This document shows positions 8,730 through 20,150 of a stretch of 64,000 nucleotides of DNA, in pieces. The position numbers and the translations under genes were made by a program. Location: the NCBI RefSeq assembly GCF_004363315.1, contig NZ_SNYL01000004.1:62001-126000 (forward strand). The letters run 5' to 3'. How positions within the stretch are numbered: position 1 is the stretch's first letter; each line of letters opens with the position of its first letter. This DNA comes from Tepidicella xavieri. GTDB taxonomy: Bacteria > Pseudomonadota > Gammaproteobacteria > Burkholderiales > Burkholderiaceae_C. The notes under the pieces are model-generated. The model saw only the letters and a program-made list of their open reading frames with translations, was not told the DNA's origin and did no database searches.

Positions 8730-9983
8730 ATGGCTGAAATCAAGAACTACACCCTGAACTTCGGTCCGCAGCACCCGGCCGCGCACGGCGTGTTGCGCCT
8801 GGTGCTGGAGCTCGACGGCGAGGTCGTGCAGCGTGCCGACCCGCACATCGGGCTGCTGCACCGCGCCACCGAGAAGCTCGCCGAGCACAAGACCTTCATC
8901 CAGTCGCTGCCCTACATGGACCGGCTGGACTACGTCTCGATGATGTGCAACGAGCACGCCTACTGCCTGGCCATCGAAAAGCTGCTGGGCATCGAGGTGC
9001 CGATCCGCGCGCAATACATCCGCGTGATGTTTGCCGAAATCACGCGCCTGCTCAACCACCTCATGTGGCTGGGCTCGCACGGCAACGACTGCGGCAGCTC
9101 CACCATCCTCATCTACTGCTTCCGCGAGCGCGAAGACCTGTTCGACATGTACGAGGCGGTCTCGGGCGCGCGCATGCACGCGGCCTACTTCCGCCCGGGC
9201 GGTGTGTACCGTGACTTGCCGGACACCATGCCCCAGTACAAGGTCAGCAAGATCCGCAACGCCCGCGCTCTGGAGGAGCTCAACAAGAACCGCCAGGGCT
9301 CCTTGCTGGATTTCATCGACGACTTCACCCAGCGCTTTCCCAAGTACCTGGACGAATACCACACGCTGCTGACCGACAACCGCATCTGGAAGCAGCGCAC
9401 GGTCGGCATCGGCGTGGTCAGTCCCGAGCGGGCGCTGAACATGGGCATGACCGGGCCGATGCTGCGCGGCTCCGGCATCGCCTGGGACTTGCGCAAGAAG
9501 CAGCCTTACGACGTGTACGACCGGCTGGACTTTGACATCCCGGTGGGCAAGACCGGCGACACCTACGACCGCTATCTGGTGCGCATGGAGGAAATGCGCC
9601 AGTCCAACCGCATCATCAAGCAATGCGTGGATTGGTTGCGGGCCAACCCTGGGCCGGTGATCACCGACAACCACAAGGTGGCACCGCCCTCGCGCGAAGC
9701 CATGAAGTCCAACATGGAAGAGCTGATCCACCATTTCAAGCTCTTCACCGAAGGCTTTCATGTGCCCGAGGGGCAGGCCTACGCCGCCGTCGAGCATCCA
9801 AAGGGCGAGTTCGGCATTTACCTGGTCAGCGATGGGGCCAACAAGCCCTACCGCCTGAAGATTCGCGCGCCGGGCTTTGCGCACCTGTCGTGCATGAACG
9901 AAATGGCCAAAGGCCACATGCTGGCCGATGCGGTGGCCATCATCGGCACCATGGACATCGTGTTTGGAGAGATTGACCGATGA
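8730..9983 (+). CDS. nuoD: NADH-quinone oxidoreductase subunit D (49 kDa)
   Basis: Forms most of the quinone-binding pocket together with NuoB and descends from the [NiFe]-hydrogenase large subunit. It is 417 aa. Typical blocks are the N-terminal [33 protein letters not shown], the [12 protein letters not shown] stretch with the quinone-site tyrosine and histidine region, and the C-terminal GDIDVVFGEVDR-type end (here [11 protein letters not shown]). Its stop overlaps the nuoE start in ATGA, indicating translational coupling. Confidence 0.98.
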   Translation: MAEIKNYTLNFGPQHPAAHGVLRLVLELDGEVVQRADPHIGLLHRATEKLAEHKTFIQSLPYMDRLDYVSMMCNEHAYCLAIEKLLGIEVPIRAQYIRVMFAEITRLLNHLMWLGSHGNDCGSSTILIYCFREREDLFDMYEAVSGARMHAAYFRPGGVYRDLPDTMPQYKVSKIRNARALEELNKNRQGSLLDFIDDFTQRFPKYLDEYHTLLTDNRIWKQRTVGIGVVSPERALNMGMTGPMLRGSGIAWDLRKKQPYDVYDRLDFDIPVGKTGDTYDRYLVRMEEMRQSNRIIKQCVDWLRANPGPVITDNHKVAPPSREAMKSNMEELIHHFKLFTEGFHVPEGQAYAAVEHPKGEFGIYLVSDGANKPYRLKIRAPGFAHLSCMNEMAKGHMLADAVAIIGTMDIVFGEIDR

Positions 9984-10504
9984 GTGCGACTCCACGAGCC
10001 ATCGAGCCCATGGCGTTTTCCGAGGCGACTTTGGCCCGCTTCGCCCGCGAGGTGGCCAAATACCCGCCAGACCAAAAGCAATCGGCCGTCATGGCCTGTC
10101 TGTCCATCGTGCAGCAGGAGCAGGGATGGGTCAGCCCTGAGGCGGAAAAAGGCGTGGCCGATTATCTGGGCATGCCCGCCATGGCGGTGCACGAGGTCAC
10201 GACCTTCTACAACATGTACAACCAGCGGCCGGTGGGCAAGTTCAAGCTCAACGTCTGCACCAACCTGCCGTGCACCCTGCGCGATGGTGGCAAGGCCTTG
10301 CAGTACCTGGAGCGCAAGTTGGGCATTCACATGGGCGAAACCACGCCCGATGGCCTGTTCACCCTGCAGCAAAGCGAATGCCTGGGGGCCTGCGCCGATT
10401 CCCCGGTGATGCTGGTCAACGACCGCCACATGTGCAGCTTCATGACCCAGGACAAGCTCGACCAGTTGATCGACGGTCTGAAGGCCGCGGAGGATCAGGC
10501 ATGA
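9980..10504 (+). CDS. nuoE: NADH-quinone oxidoreductase subunit E (24 kDa)
   Basis: Thioredoxin-like subunit of the NADH dehydrogenase module carrying the 2Fe-2S cluster N1a. It is 174 aa. The four cluster cysteines lie in [11 protein letters not shown] and [10 protein letters not shown]. It overlaps nuoD by 4 bases upstream and nuoF by 4 bases downstream, so D, E and F are translationally coupled. With nuoF and nuoG it forms the NADH-oxidising tip. Confidence 0.97.
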   Translation: MSATPRAIEPMAFSEATLARFAREVAKYPPDQKQSAVMACLSIVQQEQGWVSPEAEKGVADYLGMPAMAVHEVTTFYNMYNQRPVGKFKLNVCTNLPCTLRDGGKALQYLERKLGIHMGETTPDGLFTLQQSECLGACADSPVMLVNDRHMCSFMTQDKLDQLIDGLKAAEDQA

Positions 10505-11853
10505 AGGCCAACCAAGTGCTCGAACAATTCCAGGCCCGCGGGGTCGAGACCTGTTTCCACGGCCGCCACATCAGCCCGCAGATCTATGCCGGTCTCGATG
10601 GCAACAACTGGTCGCTCAAAGACTATGAAGCCCGGGGCGGCTATCAGGCTTTGCGCAAGATTTTGGGCAAAGACGGTGGCGAGGGCATGACCCAGGACCA
10701 GGTGATCGCCACGGTCAAGGAATCCGCCTTGCGCGGCCGCGGTGGCGCGGGTTTTCCCACCGGGCTGAAGTGGAGCTTCATGCCGCGTCAGTTCCCTGGC
10801 CAGAAATACCTGGTCTGCAACTCGGACGAGGGCGAGCCAGGCACCTGCAAGGACCGCGACATCCTGATGTACAACCCGCACATCGTCATCGAGGGCATGG
10901 CGATTGCGGCTTACGCCATGGGCATTTCCGTGGGCTATAACTACATCCACGGGGAAATTTTCCAGGTGTACGAGCGCTTCGAGGCCGCGCTGGAAGAAGC
11001 CCGCGCCGCTGGCTACCTGGGCGACAACATTTTGGGCTCTGGTTTCAGCTTCCAACTCCACGCCCACCACGGGTTTGGGGCCTACATTTGCGGCGAGGAA
11101 ACCGCGCTGCTCGAATCCCTCGAAGGCAAGAAAGGCCAGCCGCGCTTCAAGCCGCCGTTTCCAGCCAGCTTTGGCCTGTACGGCAAGCCCACCACCATCA
11201 ACAACACCGAAACCTTTGCCGCGGTGCCGTGGATCATTCGCCACGGTGGGCAGGCCTACCTGGAAGTGGGCAAGCCCAACAACGGGGGCACCAAGATCTT
11301 CTCCGTCAGCGGCGATGTGGAGCGCCCTGGCAACTACGAGATTCCGCTCGGCACGCCGTTTGCCAAGCTGCTGGAGCTCGCCGGTGGCGTGCGGGCCGGG
11401 CGTCAGCTCAAGGCGGTGATCCCGGGCGGGTCGTCCGCGCCGGTGCTGCCGGCCCACATCATGATGGACTGCACGATGGACTACGACTCCATCAGCAAGG
11501 CCGGCTCCATGCTGGGATCCGGCGCGGTCATCGTGATGGACGACACCCGTTGCATGGTCAAGTCCTTGCAGCGACTGAGCTATTTCTACATGCACGAGTC
11601 GTGTGGCCAGTGCACCCCATGCCGCGAAGGCACGGGGTGGCTATGGCGCATGGTCGATCGCATCGAACGCGGCGAGGGCAAGCCCAGCGATCTGGCCTTG
11701 CTCGACAACGTGGCCGAAAACATCATGGGGCGCACCATCTGCGCGCTCGGTGATGCGGCCGCCATGCCGGTGCGCGGCATGATCAAACATTTCCGCCACG
11801 AGTTCGAGCACCACATCGAACACAAGACCTGCATGGTCCCGGCCTACGTCTGA
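10501..11853 (+). CDS. nuoF: NADH-quinone oxidoreductase subunit F (51 kDa, FMN/NADH site)
   Basis: Binds NADH and FMN and carries 4Fe-4S cluster N3; this is where electrons enter complex I. It is 450 aa. The glycine-rich FMN/NADH loops are [15 protein letters not shown] and [15 protein letters not shown], with [17 protein letters not shown] later. The cluster cysteines are in [13 protein letters not shown] and RTICALGD near the C-terminus. The ATG at 10501, overlapping the nuoE stop, was chosen; a longer in-frame reading runs through nuoE and is not similar to the family. Confidence 0.98.
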   Translation: MKANQVLEQFQARGVETCFHGRHISPQIYAGLDGNNWSLKDYEARGGYQALRKILGKDGGEGMTQDQVIATVKESALRGRGGAGFPTGLKWSFMPRQFPGQKYLVCNSDEGEPGTCKDRDILMYNPHIVIEGMAIAAYAMGISVGYNYIHGEIFQVYERFEAALEEARAAGYLGDNILGSGFSFQLHAHHGFGAYICGEETALLESLEGKKGQPRFKPPFPASFGLYGKPTTINNTETFAAVPWIIRHGGQAYLEVGKPNNGGTKIFSVSGDVERPGNYEIPLGTPFAKLLELAGGVRAGRQLKAVIPGGSSAPVLPAHIMMDCTMDYDSISKAGSMLGSGAVIVMDDTRCMVKSLQRLSYFYMHESCGQCTPCREGTGWLWRMVDRIERGEGKPSDLALLDNVAENIMGRTICALGDAAAMPVRGMIKHFRHEFEHHIEHKTCMVPAYV

Positions 11854-11864
11854 GGCAACATCAA

Positions 11865-14000
11865 ATGGTAGAAATCGAACTCGACGGCAAGAAAGTGGAG
11901 GTGCCACCGGGCAGCATGGTCATGCATGCGGCCGAAAAGGCGGGCACCTACATTCCCCACTTCTGCTACCACAAGAAGCTGTCCATCGCGGCCAACTGTC
12001 GCATGTGCCTGGTGGACGTGGAAAAAGCCCCCAAACCCATGCCCGCCTGTGCCACGCCGGTGACGCAGGGCATGATCGTGCGCACCAAGAGCGACAAAGC
12101 GATCAAGGCGCAGCAGTCGGTGATGGAGTTCCTGCTCATCAACCATCCGCTGGACTGCCCGATCTGCGATCAGGGCGGCGAATGCCAGCTGCAGGACCTG
12201 GCCGTCGGTTACGGAGGCGGGGCGTCGCGCTACCAGGAAGAAAAGCGCGTCGTGTTCCACAAGGATGTCGGTCCGCTCATTTCGATGGAGGAAATGAGCC
12301 GCTGCATCCATTGCACGCGCTGCGTGCGCTTCGGGCAGGAAATCGCCGGCGTCATGGAACTGGGCATGTCGCACCGTGGCGAGCACTCCGAGATCGAGAC
12401 CTTCCTAGGGCAGAGCGTGGACTCTGAACTGTCGGGCAACATGATCGACCTCTGTCCGGTGGGCGCACTGACCAGCAAGCCCTTCCGCTATCAAGCCCGG
12501 ACCTGGGAGCTGTCGCGCCGCAAGAGCATCAGCCCGCACGACTCCACGGGTGCCAATCTGATCGTCCAGGTCAAGAACCAGCGCGTCATGCGTGTGGTGC
12601 CGCTGGAAAACGAAGCCGTCAACGAGTGCTGGATTGCCGACCGCGACCGCTTCAGCTACGAGGCCCTCAACGGCGAGGACCGCCTGACCCGCCCGATGCT
12701 GAAGCAGGGCGGGCAATGGCAGGAAGTGGACTGGCAGACCGCGCTGGAGTATGTGGCCAATGGCCTCAAACAAGTGCAAGCCGCGCACGGCGCGGGGGCG
12801 ATTGGCGTGGTGGCCAGCCCGCACAGCACGGTGGAGGAGTTGTTCCTCGCCACCGCGTTGATGCGCGGCCTCGGCAGCCCGAACATCGATACCCGCTTGC
12901 GCGCGGCCGATGACCACAACCGGGCACCCGCTGGATCGGCCCGCTGGCTGGGCATGCCGATTGCCGACCTTTCCACCCTCGATCGGGTGCTGGTGGTCGG
13001 CTCCAACCTGCGCAAAGACCATCCGCTCTTTGCCCAGCGCATCCGTCAGGCGGCTCGCAAGGGGGCGCAAGTGCATGCCTTGTGGGCACAGCCTCAGGAC
13101 TGGGCGCTGCCGGTGGCCCAGGCGGTGCAGGCCGAGCCCGGCCGGTGGGCAGCCGCTTTGGCCGGGATCGCCGCGGCAGTGGCCGAGGCCAAAGGGGGGC
13201 CTGCCCCGGTGGCGGCCGAGATCACGCCTGCGGCCCGTGCCGTGGCCGCTTCGCTGCTCTCGGGCGAGCGCAAGGCGGTGCTGCTGGGCAACGCGGCCGC
13301 GCATCACGAGCAGGCGTCCAGTCTGCTGGCGCTGGCGCAGTGGATCGGTGAGCAAACCGGGGCTCGGGTGGGCTATCTGACCGAAGCGGCCAATACCGTG
13401 GGCGCGCAGCTGGTCGGGGCTCTGCCTGGGCCAGGCGGCCTCAACGCCACGCAGATGCTGACGGGCGGCCTCAAGGCGGCGCTGCTGCTGCAGGTCGAGC
13501 CGGGCCTGGACAGCGCGGCTTGCGGCCAAGGGCTGGAGCGCAGCGACATGGTCGTGACGCTGAGCCCCTTCAAGACCAATCTCGATGTCAGCGATGTGCT
13601 GCTGCCCATCGCGCCCTTTACCGAGACCTCAGGATCCTTCGTCAATGCCGAAGGCCGCCTGCAAAGCTTCCATGCGGTGGTCAAGCCCCTGGGCGAAACC
13701 CGGCCGGCCTGGAAAGTGTTGCGCGTGCTGGGCAACCTGCTGGGGCTGCCGGGCTTCGATGCCGACTCCTCCCAGGCCGTGCTGGCGCAAGCGCTGCCAG
13801 GCGTGGCCCCTGGGGCCATCGTTGATGCCGCGCGGCTGGACAATCGCACCCAGGCCCCCATCGACATCCACGCCACGATGGGCGAGCCGTGCGTGGCCGC
13901 GATTTACCAGCTCGACGGATTGGTGCGTCGCGCCCCGTCGCTCCAACTCACCGCTGATGGCCGGGCCGCCCGGCGTGCCGAAGAAGGGGTGTGCGCATGA
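11865..14000 (+). CDS. nuoG: NADH-quinone oxidoreductase subunit G (75 kDa)
   Basis: Large subunit of the NADH module with several Fe-S clusters. It is 711 aa, the shorter form, compared with about 908 in E. coli. The N-terminal 2Fe-2S ferredoxin domain has cysteines in [16 protein letters not shown] and [40 protein letters not shown] and [13 protein letters not shown] supply the 4Fe-4S ligands within the first 210 residues. The rest is a molybdopterin-oxidoreductase-like fold with no expected Mo site. It overlaps nuoH by 4 bases. Confidence 0.97.
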   Translation: MVEIELDGKKVEVPPGSMVMHAAEKAGTYIPHFCYHKKLSIAANCRMCLVDVEKAPKPMPACATPVTQGMIVRTKSDKAIKAQQSVMEFLLINHPLDCPICDQGGECQLQDLAVGYGGGASRYQEEKRVVFHKDVGPLISMEEMSRCIHCTRCVRFGQEIAGVMELGMSHRGEHSEIETFLGQSVDSELSGNMIDLCPVGALTSKPFRYQARTWELSRRKSISPHDSTGANLIVQVKNQRVMRVVPLENEAVNECWIADRDRFSYEALNGEDRLTRPMLKQGGQWQEVDWQTALEYVANGLKQVQAAHGAGAIGVVASPHSTVEELFLATALMRGLGSPNIDTRLRAADDHNRAPAGSARWLGMPIADLSTLDRVLVVGSNLRKDHPLFAQRIRQAARKGAQVHALWAQPQDWALPVAQAVQAEPGRWAAALAGIAAAVAEAKGGPAPVAAEITPAARAVAASLLSGERKAVLLGNAAAHHEQASSLLALAQWIGEQTGARVGYLTEAANTVGAQLVGALPGPGGLNATQMLTGGLKAALLLQVEPGLDSAACGQGLERSDMVVTLSPFKTNLDVSDVLLPIAPFTETSGSFVNAEGRLQSFHAVVKPLGETRPAWKVLRVLGNLLGLPGFDADSSQAVLAQALPGVAPGAIVDAARLDNRTQAPIDIHATMGEPCVAAIYQLDGLVRRAPSLQLTADGRAARRAEEGVCA

Positions 14001-15073
14001 TCGACGCCATGTACAACGGTGGCCTCAACCTGCTGTCTGCCCCCTGGTGGCAGACCGCCGCTTGGCCCGTCATCTGGAACCTGATCAAGATCGTCGCCGT
14101 GCTCGCGCCCCTGATGGGGGCGGTGGCCTACCTCACGTTGTGGGAGCGGCGCCTGCTGGGCTTCATGCAGGTGCGCCTGGGGCCGAACCGGGTAGGGCCT
14201 TTTGGGCTGCTGCAGCCGATTGCCGATGCGGTCAAGCTCTTGAGCAAGGAGCTCATCAGCCCGACGGCGGCCTCCAAAGGGCTGTTCCGGCTCGGCCCCA
14301 TCATGGCCATCATGCCGGCGCTGGCCGCCTGGGTGGCCGTGCCGTTTGGGCCGGAGGCCGTGTTGGCCAATGTGAATGCCGGGCTGCTCGTGATTCTGGC
14401 CATCACCTCGATCGAGGTCTATGGCGTGATCATCGCCGGCTGGGCTTCGAACTCGAAGTACGCCTTCCTCGGTGCGTTGCGCGCATCGGCCCAGATGGTC
14501 AGCTACGAAATCGCCATCGGCTTCTGTTTCCTGGTCGTGGTGATGACGGCCGGCAGCCTGCACCTGGGTGAGATCGTGGCCTCTCAGCAGAGCGGCATGT
14601 TTGCCGACATGGGGTTGAACTTCCTGTCCTGGAACTGGCTGCCGCTGCTGCCCATTTTCGTGGTGTATCTGATTTCCGGCGTCGCTGAAACCAACCGCCA
14701 TCCTTTCGACGTGGTCGAGGGCGAGGCCGAGATCGTGGCCGGCCACATGGTCGAGTACTCGGGCATGGGCTTTGCCATTTTCTTCCTGGCCGAATACGCC
14801 AGCATGTGGCTGGTGTCTATCCTGGCGGTATTGATGTTCCTGGGTGGCTGGGATGCCCCGGTGGCCGCGCTGGACTTCATCCCCGGCTGGATCTGGCTGG
14901 GCATCAAGACGTTCGTGGTTGTTTCCATGTTCATCTGGATTCGCGCCACTTTCCCCCGCTTCCGCTACGACCAGATCATGCGTCTGGGCTGGAAGATCTT
15001 CATTCCCGTGACGCTGGTGTGGCTGCTGCTGGTCGGCGCCCTGATGCAGACGTCCTGGAACATCTGGAAGTAA
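13997..15073 (+). CDS. nuoH: NADH-quinone oxidoreductase subunit H
   Basis: Membrane subunit that joins the quinone tunnel to the first proton-transfer region. It is 358 aa with about eight membrane helices. Signature blocks: [39 protein letters not shown] and the [20 protein letters not shown] loop with its acidic residues. The ATG at 13997 overlaps the nuoG stop; a GTG six bases earlier is possible but less likely. Confidence 0.97.
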   Translation: MIDAMYNGGLNLLSAPWWQTAAWPVIWNLIKIVAVLAPLMGAVAYLTLWERRLLGFMQVRLGPNRVGPFGLLQPIADAVKLLSKELISPTAASKGLFRLGPIMAIMPALAAWVAVPFGPEAVLANVNAGLLVILAITSIEVYGVIIAGWASNSKYAFLGALRASAQMVSYEIAIGFCFLVVVMTAGSLHLGEIVASQQSGMFADMGLNFLSWNWLPLLPIFVVYLISGVAETNRHPFDVVEGEAEIVAGHMVEYSGMGFAIFFLAEYASMWLVSILAVLMFLGGWDAPVAALDFIPGWIWLGIKTFVVVSMFIWIRATFPRFRYDQIMRLGWKIFIPVTLVWLLLVGALMQTSWNIWK

Positions 15074-15086
15074 GGAGGCCGCACGC

Positions 15087-15596
15087 ATGTCTGCCACCGC
15101 TGTTGCTCCCTTCTCGCTGAAGGACTTTTTCAAGAGCTTCCTGCTGGTCGAACTGTTCAAGGGCATGGCCCTGACCGGCCGCTATGCCTTGCGCCGCAAG
15201 GTCACGGTCCAGTTCCCCGAGGAAAAAACGCCGTTGTCGCCGCGCTTTCGCGGCCTGCATGCCCAGCGCCGCTACGAAAACGGTGAAGAGCGCTGCATTG
15301 CCTGCAAGCTGTGTGAAGCGGTGTGCCCGGCCATGGCCATCACCATCGAGTCGGCGGTGCGTGACGACGGCACCCGTCGCACGACGCGCTACGACATCGA
15401 CCTGACCAAATGCATCTTCTGCGGCTTCTGCGAGGAGGCTTGCCCGGTCGATGCCATCGTCGAGACCCACATCCTCGAATACCACGGCGAAAAGCGCGGC
15501 GACCTGTATTTCACCAAGGACATGCTGCTGGCCGTGGGCGATCGCTACGAAAAAGAAATCGCAGCGGCCAAGGCGGCCGATGCCAAATACCGCTGA
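15087..15596 (+). CDS. nuoI: NADH-quinone oxidoreductase subunit I (two 4Fe-4S)
   Basis: Ferredoxin-like subunit carrying clusters N6a and N6b, which pass electrons towards N2 in NuoB. It is 169 aa. Two classical motifs are seen: [16 protein letters not shown] and [18 protein letters not shown]. The N-terminal amphipathic segment ([19 protein letters not shown]) probably lies on the membrane. A near-ideal AAGGAGG ribosome-binding site at 15072-15078 sets the start. Confidence 0.98.
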   Translation: MSATAVAPFSLKDFFKSFLLVELFKGMALTGRYALRRKVTVQFPEEKTPLSPRFRGLHAQRRYENGEERCIACKLCEAVCPAMAITIESAVRDDGTRRTTRYDIDLTKCIFCGFCEEACPVDAIVETHILEYHGEKRGDLYFTKDMLLAVGDRYEKEIAAAKAADAKYR

Positions 15597-15615
15597 AAGG
15601 CCAGGCAGAAACAAC

Positions 15616-16263
15616 ATGGATTACCAAGCGGGCTTTTTTTACGTCTTCGCGGCGGTGCTGCTGTTCGCCGCGTTCAAGGTCATCACCGCGCGCAACCCGG
15701 TGCACGCCGTGCTGTATCTGATGCTGGCGTTTTCGCAGGCGGCTGCGGTGTGGCTGCTGCTCAAGGCCGAGTTCCTCGGCATCACGCTGGTCTTGGTCTA
15801 CCTGGGCGCGGTGATGGTGCTGTTCCTGTTCGTCGTGATGATGCTGGACATCAACGTCGATGCGATGCGGCGCGGCTTCTGGAAGCACTTCCCGTTGGCC
15901 GCCGTGCTCGGCGGCATCGTCAGCGCGCAGCTGATCGCGGTCCTGTGGGCAGGCTTTCCCACGCTCACTGTCAATGAACTGGCGGCCCAATCGGCCATGC
16001 ACGATCCCGATCACTCCAACACGTACGAACTCGGCATCCTGCTGTACTCCGACTACCTGATGCCGATCCAGGTGGCCGCCGTCATCCTGCTGGTGGCCAT
16101 GATTGCCGCCATCGCCCTGACGCTGCGGCAGCGCAAGGACAGCAAGTTCATCGATCCGGCCGATCAGGTGCGGGTGAAGGCCGCAGACCGGCTTGTGGTG
16201 GTGCCCATGGCTGCCACGCCCAAGGCCAGCGAGTCGGCCGCGGGCGAGGAGGGCAAAGCATGA
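15616..16263 (+). CDS. nuoJ: NADH-quinone oxidoreductase subunit J
   Basis: Membrane subunit of complex I whose third helix takes part in coupling. It is 215 aa with five predicted helices in the first about 165 residues (for example [23 protein letters not shown], shown only in part here as [16 protein letters not shown]). The C-terminal 50 residues are hydrophilic. The start [20 protein letters not shown] was preferred over a longer reading that overlaps nuoI out of frame. It overlaps nuoK by 4 bases. Confidence 0.95.
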   Translation: MDYQAGFFYVFAAVLLFAAFKVITARNPVHAVLYLMLAFSQAAAVWLLLKAEFLGITLVLVYLGAVMVLFLFVVMMLDINVDAMRRGFWKHFPLAAVLGGIVSAQLIAVLWAGFPTLTVNELAAQSAMHDPDHSNTYELGILLYSDYLMPIQVAAVILLVAMIAAIALTLRQRKDSKFIDPADQVRVKAADRLVVVPMAATPKASESAAGEEGKA

Positions 16264-16571
16264 GCACGTTGACACTGGGGCATTTCCTGTCGCTGGGCGC
16301 GATCCTGTTCGCGCTGTCGGTGGTCGGGATCTTTCTGAACCGGAAAAACCTGATCGTGCTGCTGATGGCCATCGAGTTGATGCTGTTGGCCGTCAACATG
16401 AATTTCGTGGCCTTTGCCCATTACTTGGGCGATTTGCACGGCCAGGTGTTCGTGTTCTTCATCCTGACCGTGGCGGCCGCTGAGTCTGCCATCGGTCTGG
16501 CGATCCTCGTCCTGCTGTTCCGCAACAAGTCGTCCATCAACGTGGATGAACTCAACACGCTCAAGGGCTAA
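16260..16571 (+). CDS. nuoK: NADH-quinone oxidoreductase subunit K
   Basis: Small MnhC-like membrane subunit with three helices. It is 103 aa, the normal length. The conserved glutamates of the proton path lie in [20 protein letters not shown] and [20 protein letters not shown]. It is translationally coupled to nuoJ by an ATGA overlap and followed by nuoL after 27 bases. Confidence 0.97.
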   Translation: MSTLTLGHFLSLGAILFALSVVGIFLNRKNLIVLLMAIELMLLAVNMNFVAFAHYLGDLHGQVFVFFILTVAAAESAIGLAILVLLFRNKSSINVDELNTLKG

Positions 16572-16598
16572 GGCTCGGGGCCCAACGACTTCACAAGC

Positions 16599-18629
16599 AT
16601 GAGTACAAGCCTTTCTGCAAGCACGCTGCTGGCGGTGCCTCTGGCCCCGCTGGTGGGGTCGGCACTGGCCGGCATTCTGGGCACCAAGTTTGGCGGCAAC
16701 TGGTTCGGTCGTCGCCTCTGCCACTCGCTGACCATCCTCGGGGTGCTGGTGTCGTTCATCCTCTCGGCCATGACGCTCAAGGCGGTGGCCATGGACGGCG
16801 CCCGCTTCAACGAGACCATCTACGAGTGGATGGTGATCGGTGGGCTGAAGATGGAAATCGGCTTCATGGTCGATGGCCTGACGGCGATGATGATGTGCGT
16901 GGTGACTTTCGTGTCGCTGATGGTGCACATCTACACCATCGGCTACATGGAAGAGGACGCGGGCTACAACCGTTTCTTCGCCTACATTTCGCTGTTCACC
17001 TTCTCCATGCTCATGCTGGTCATGAGCAACAACCTGCTGCAGTTGTTCTTTGGCTGGGAAGCGGTGGGACTGGTGTCGTACCTGTTGATCGGCTTTTGGT
17101 ACAACAAGCCGACGGCCATCTTCGCCAACATGAAGGCCTTCCTGGTCAACCGGGTGGGTGACTTCGGCTTCATCCTGGGCATCGGCCTGATTGCCGCGTA
17201 TACCGGCACCCTGAACTACACCGAGATCTTCGAGAAGCTGCCCGAACTGGCGCATGTCGAATTCCCCTGGTACATCCTCGGCCAGGACGCCATGCTGATG
17301 ACCGTCATTGGCATCTGCCTGTTCATCGGCGCGATGGGCAAGAGCGCCCAGTTCCCGCTGCACGTCTGGCTGCCGGATTCGATGGAGGGCCCCACGCCCA
17401 TCTCCGCGCTGATTCACGCTGCCACCATGGTGACGGCGGGTATCTTCATGGTGGCCCGGATGTCGCCCATCTACGAGCTGTCGGACACGGCGCTGAATTT
17501 CATTCTGATCATCGGCGCCATCACCGCCTTGTTCATGGGGTTCCTGGGCATCATCCAGAACGACATCAAGCGCGTGGTGGCGTATTCCACGCTGTCGCAG
17601 CTGGGCTACATGACGGTGGCCTTGGGCGCTTCGGCCTATTCGGTGGCGGTGTTTCACCTGATGACGCATGCCTTCTTCAAGGCGCTGCTGTTCCTTGCAG
17701 CCGGCTCGGTGATCATCGGCATGCACCACAACCAGGACATCCGCTACATGGGCGGCGTGCGCAAGTACATGCCCATCACCTGGCTGACCTTCCTGCTGGG
17801 CACCCTGGCACTGATCGGCACGCCGCTGTTCTCGGGCTTTTATTCCAAAGACGCGATCATCGAGGCGGTGCACTTCAGCAACCTGCCGGCCTCGGGTTTT
17901 GCCTACTTTGCCGTGCTGGCTGGCGTGTTCGTGACGGCGTTCTACTCGTTCCGCCTGTATTTCCTGGTGTTCCACGGCGCGGAGCGCTATGACCAGAACC
18001 CGGAGGCGCACGGTCACCACCATCACCACGACGACCACGGCGACGGCAAGCCGCACGAATCGCCCTGGGTGGTGACGGTGCCGCTGCTGCTGTTGGCCAT
18101 TCCCTCGGTGGTGATCGGCTACATGACCATCGGCCCGATGCTGTTCGGCGACTTCCTGGCCGATGCCATCACCGTGAACACCGAGGCGCATCCGGCCATG
18201 GCCGAGTTCGCCGCGGTCTTCAGCGGCCCGCTGGGCATGGTGGCACATGCTTTCTTCACGCCGCCGCTGTATCTGGCCGCCGCTGGCGCCCTGTCCGCCT
18301 GGTACATGTACATGGTCAATCCGGCCTTGCCGGCGGCCATCGCCCGCAAGCTGCGCCCGATCGTGGTCATTCTGGAAAACAAGTACTACATGGACTGGAT
18401 CAACGAAAACGTCATCGCCAAGGCGGCTCGCGGCATCGGCGTGGGGCTGTGGAAGGGTGGAGACCGTGGCGTGATCGAGGCCGGGGTGGTCAACCTCAGC
18501 TGGAAGGTCATCGGGTTCTTCGCCGGCATCGTGCGCCGCGTGCAGACCGGCTACCTCTACCACTATGCCTTCGTGATGATCGTCGGTGTGCTGGCGTTCA
18601 TGACCTACTTCGTCTGGCTCGCCAAATAA
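16599..18629 (+). CDS. nuoL: NADH-quinone oxidoreductase subunit L
   Basis: Distal antiporter-like proton-pumping subunit with the long lateral helix. It is 676 aa. Typical blocks: FFGWEAVGLVSYLLIGFWY with the key glutamate, the MGKSAQFPLHVWLPDSMEGP loop, LIHAATMVTAGIFMVARMSP and LMTHAFFKALLFLAAGS with the proton-path lysine and histidines. Around residues 467-485 a loop is rich in His and Asp (AHGHHHHHDDHGDGKPHE). The C-terminal roughly 120 residues form the lateral helix and last membrane segment. Confidence 0.97.
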   Translation: MSTSLSASTLLAVPLAPLVGSALAGILGTKFGGNWFGRRLCHSLTILGVLVSFILSAMTLKAVAMDGARFNETIYEWMVIGGLKMEIGFMVDGLTAMMMCVVTFVSLMVHIYTIGYMEEDAGYNRFFAYISLFTFSMLMLVMSNNLLQLFFGWEAVGLVSYLLIGFWYNKPTAIFANMKAFLVNRVGDFGFILGIGLIAAYTGTLNYTEIFEKLPELAHVEFPWYILGQDAMLMTVIGICLFIGAMGKSAQFPLHVWLPDSMEGPTPISALIHAATMVTAGIFMVARMSPIYELSDTALNFILIIGAITALFMGFLGIIQNDIKRVVAYSTLSQLGYMTVALGASAYSVAVFHLMTHAFFKALLFLAAGSVIIGMHHNQDIRYMGGVRKYMPITWLTFLLGTLALIGTPLFSGFYSKDAIIEAVHFSNLPASGFAYFAVLAGVFVTAFYSFRLYFLVFHGAERYDQNPEAHGHHHHHDDHGDGKPHESPWVVTVPLLLLAIPSVVIGYMTIGPMLFGDFLADAITVNTEAHPAMAEFAAVFSGPLGMVAHAFFTPPLYLAAAGALSAWYMYMVNPALPAAIARKLRPIVVILENKYYMDWINENVIAKAARGIGVGLWKGGDRGVIEAGVVNLSWKVIGFFAGIVRRVQTGYLYHYAFVMIVGVLAFMTYFVWLAK

Positions 18630-18642
18630 GGAGAACAAGAAC

Positions 18643-20118
18643 ATGGGTTTGCTGAGCCTTGCGATCTGGACGCCGATTCTTTTCGGTGTCGTCCTGCTCG
18701 CGATCGGTCGTGACGAGCATGCCAACATGGTGCGCTGGATCGCCCTGATCGGCGCGCTGCTCGGGCTGGCCGTGACCATTCCGCTGTACACCGGCTTCGA
18801 AGTCGGGTCTGCGGCGCTGCAGTTCGTCGAGAAAGCGGTGTGGATCGAGCGCTTCAACGTCCACTACCACCTGGGGGTGGATGGGATTTCGCTGTGGCTG
18901 GTGTTGCTGACCGCCTTCATCACGGTGATCGTGGTCATCGCGAGCTGGGAGTCGATCACCGAGCGCGTGAACCAGTACATGGGCGCGTTCCTGATCCTCT
19001 CGGGCCTGATGATCGGCGTCTTCGCGGCCGCCGATGCCATGCTGTTCTACATCTTCTTCGAAGCCACGCTGATCCCGATGTACCTCATCATCGGCATCTG
19101 GGGCGGGCCGAACAAGATCTACGCCGCGTTCAAGTTCTTCCTCTACACGCTGCTGGGCTCGCTGTTGATGCTGGTGGCGCTGATTTACCTGTACAACGTC
19201 TCCGGCGGCAGTTTCGACCTGGCCACCTGGCACCAGCTGCCGTTGGGCTCGACGGCGCAGACCTTGCTGTTCTTTGCCTTCTTCGCGGCTTTTGCCGTGA
19301 AGGTGCCCATGTGGCCGGTGCACACCTGGTTGCCAGACGTGCACGTGGAGGCGCCGACCGGTGGCTCTGCCGTGCTGGCCGCCATCATGCTCAAGCTCGG
19401 GGCCTATGGTTTTCTGCGCTTCTCGTTGCCCATCACCCCCGATGCCTCCCACGAGTGGGCAGGGCTGATGATCGGGCTGTCGCTGATTGCCGTGATCTAC
19501 GTGGGTCTGGTGGCGATGGTGCAGCAAGACATGAAGAAGCTGGTGGCCTATTCGTCGGTGGCGCACATGGGCTTCGTGTCGCTCGGTTTCTTCCTGTTCA
19601 ATGACTTGGCGGTGGCTGGCGCCATCGTGCAGATGATCGCGCACGGCTTTGTGTCGGCCGCGATGTTCCTGGGCATTGGCGTGCTCTACGATCGGGTCCA
19701 TTCCCGCGAGATCGCCGCCTATGGCGGCGTGGTCAACACCATGCCCAAATTCGCTGCATTCGCCTTGCTGTTCACCATGGCGAACGCCGGTCTGCCGGGC
19801 ACGGCCGGATTCGTGGGGGAATGGATGGTGATCCTGGGGGCCGTGCAAGTCAACTTTTGGGTCGGCATGGCAGCGGCCACGGCGCTGATCTTTGGGGCCT
19901 CGTACTCATTGTGGATGTTCAAGCGGGTCTATCTGGGCGCTGTCGGTAACGACAACGTCAAGGCGCTGCTGGACATCAACAAGCGCGAATTCTTTGTGAT
20001 GGCGTTGCTGGCGGTGATGGTGCTGTACATGGGCATCCATCCCAAGCCTTTCACCGATGTGATGATGCCGTCCGTGACCGAACTGCTGCAGCATGTGGCG
20101 GTTTCCAAGCTGCCCTGA
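18643..20118 (+). CDS. nuoM: NADH-quinone oxidoreductase subunit M
   Basis: Antiporter-like proton-pumping subunit. It is 491 aa with about 14 helices. Family blocks: NVHYHLGVDGISLWLVLLTA, FYIFFEATLIPMYLIIGIWG with the conserved glutamate, AVKVPMWPVHTWLPDVHVEA with the lysine of the half-closed helix, and LVAYSSVAHMGFVSLG. It starts 13 bases after nuoL, with AAGGAG overlapping the intergenic spacer (18628-18633). Confidence 0.97.
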   Translation: MGLLSLAIWTPILFGVVLLAIGRDEHANMVRWIALIGALLGLAVTIPLYTGFEVGSAALQFVEKAVWIERFNVHYHLGVDGISLWLVLLTAFITVIVVIASWESITERVNQYMGAFLILSGLMIGVFAAADAMLFYIFFEATLIPMYLIIGIWGGPNKIYAAFKFFLYTLLGSLLMLVALIYLYNVSGGSFDLATWHQLPLGSTAQTLLFFAFFAAFAVKVPMWPVHTWLPDVHVEAPTGGSAVLAAIMLKLGAYGFLRFSLPITPDASHEWAGLMIGLSLIAVIYVGLVAMVQQDMKKLVAYSSVAHMGFVSLGFFLFNDLAVAGAIVQMIAHGFVSAAMFLGIGVLYDRVHSREIAAYGGVVNTMPKFAAFALLFTMANAGLPGTAGFVGEWMVILGAVQVNFWVGMAAATALIFGASYSLWMFKRVYLGAVGNDNVKALLDINKREFFVMALLAVMVLYMGIHPKPFTDVMMPSVTELLQHVAVSKLP

Positions 20119-20150
20119 GCCGCCCTCACTGGTTTTGAAAGAGCACCACA

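Noticed and set aside
16164-18857. 897-codon open frame on the minus strand opposite nuoJ-nuoM
   Set aside because: The product is dominated by His, Gln and Arg runs and mirrors highly conserved complex I genes; an antisense artefact.
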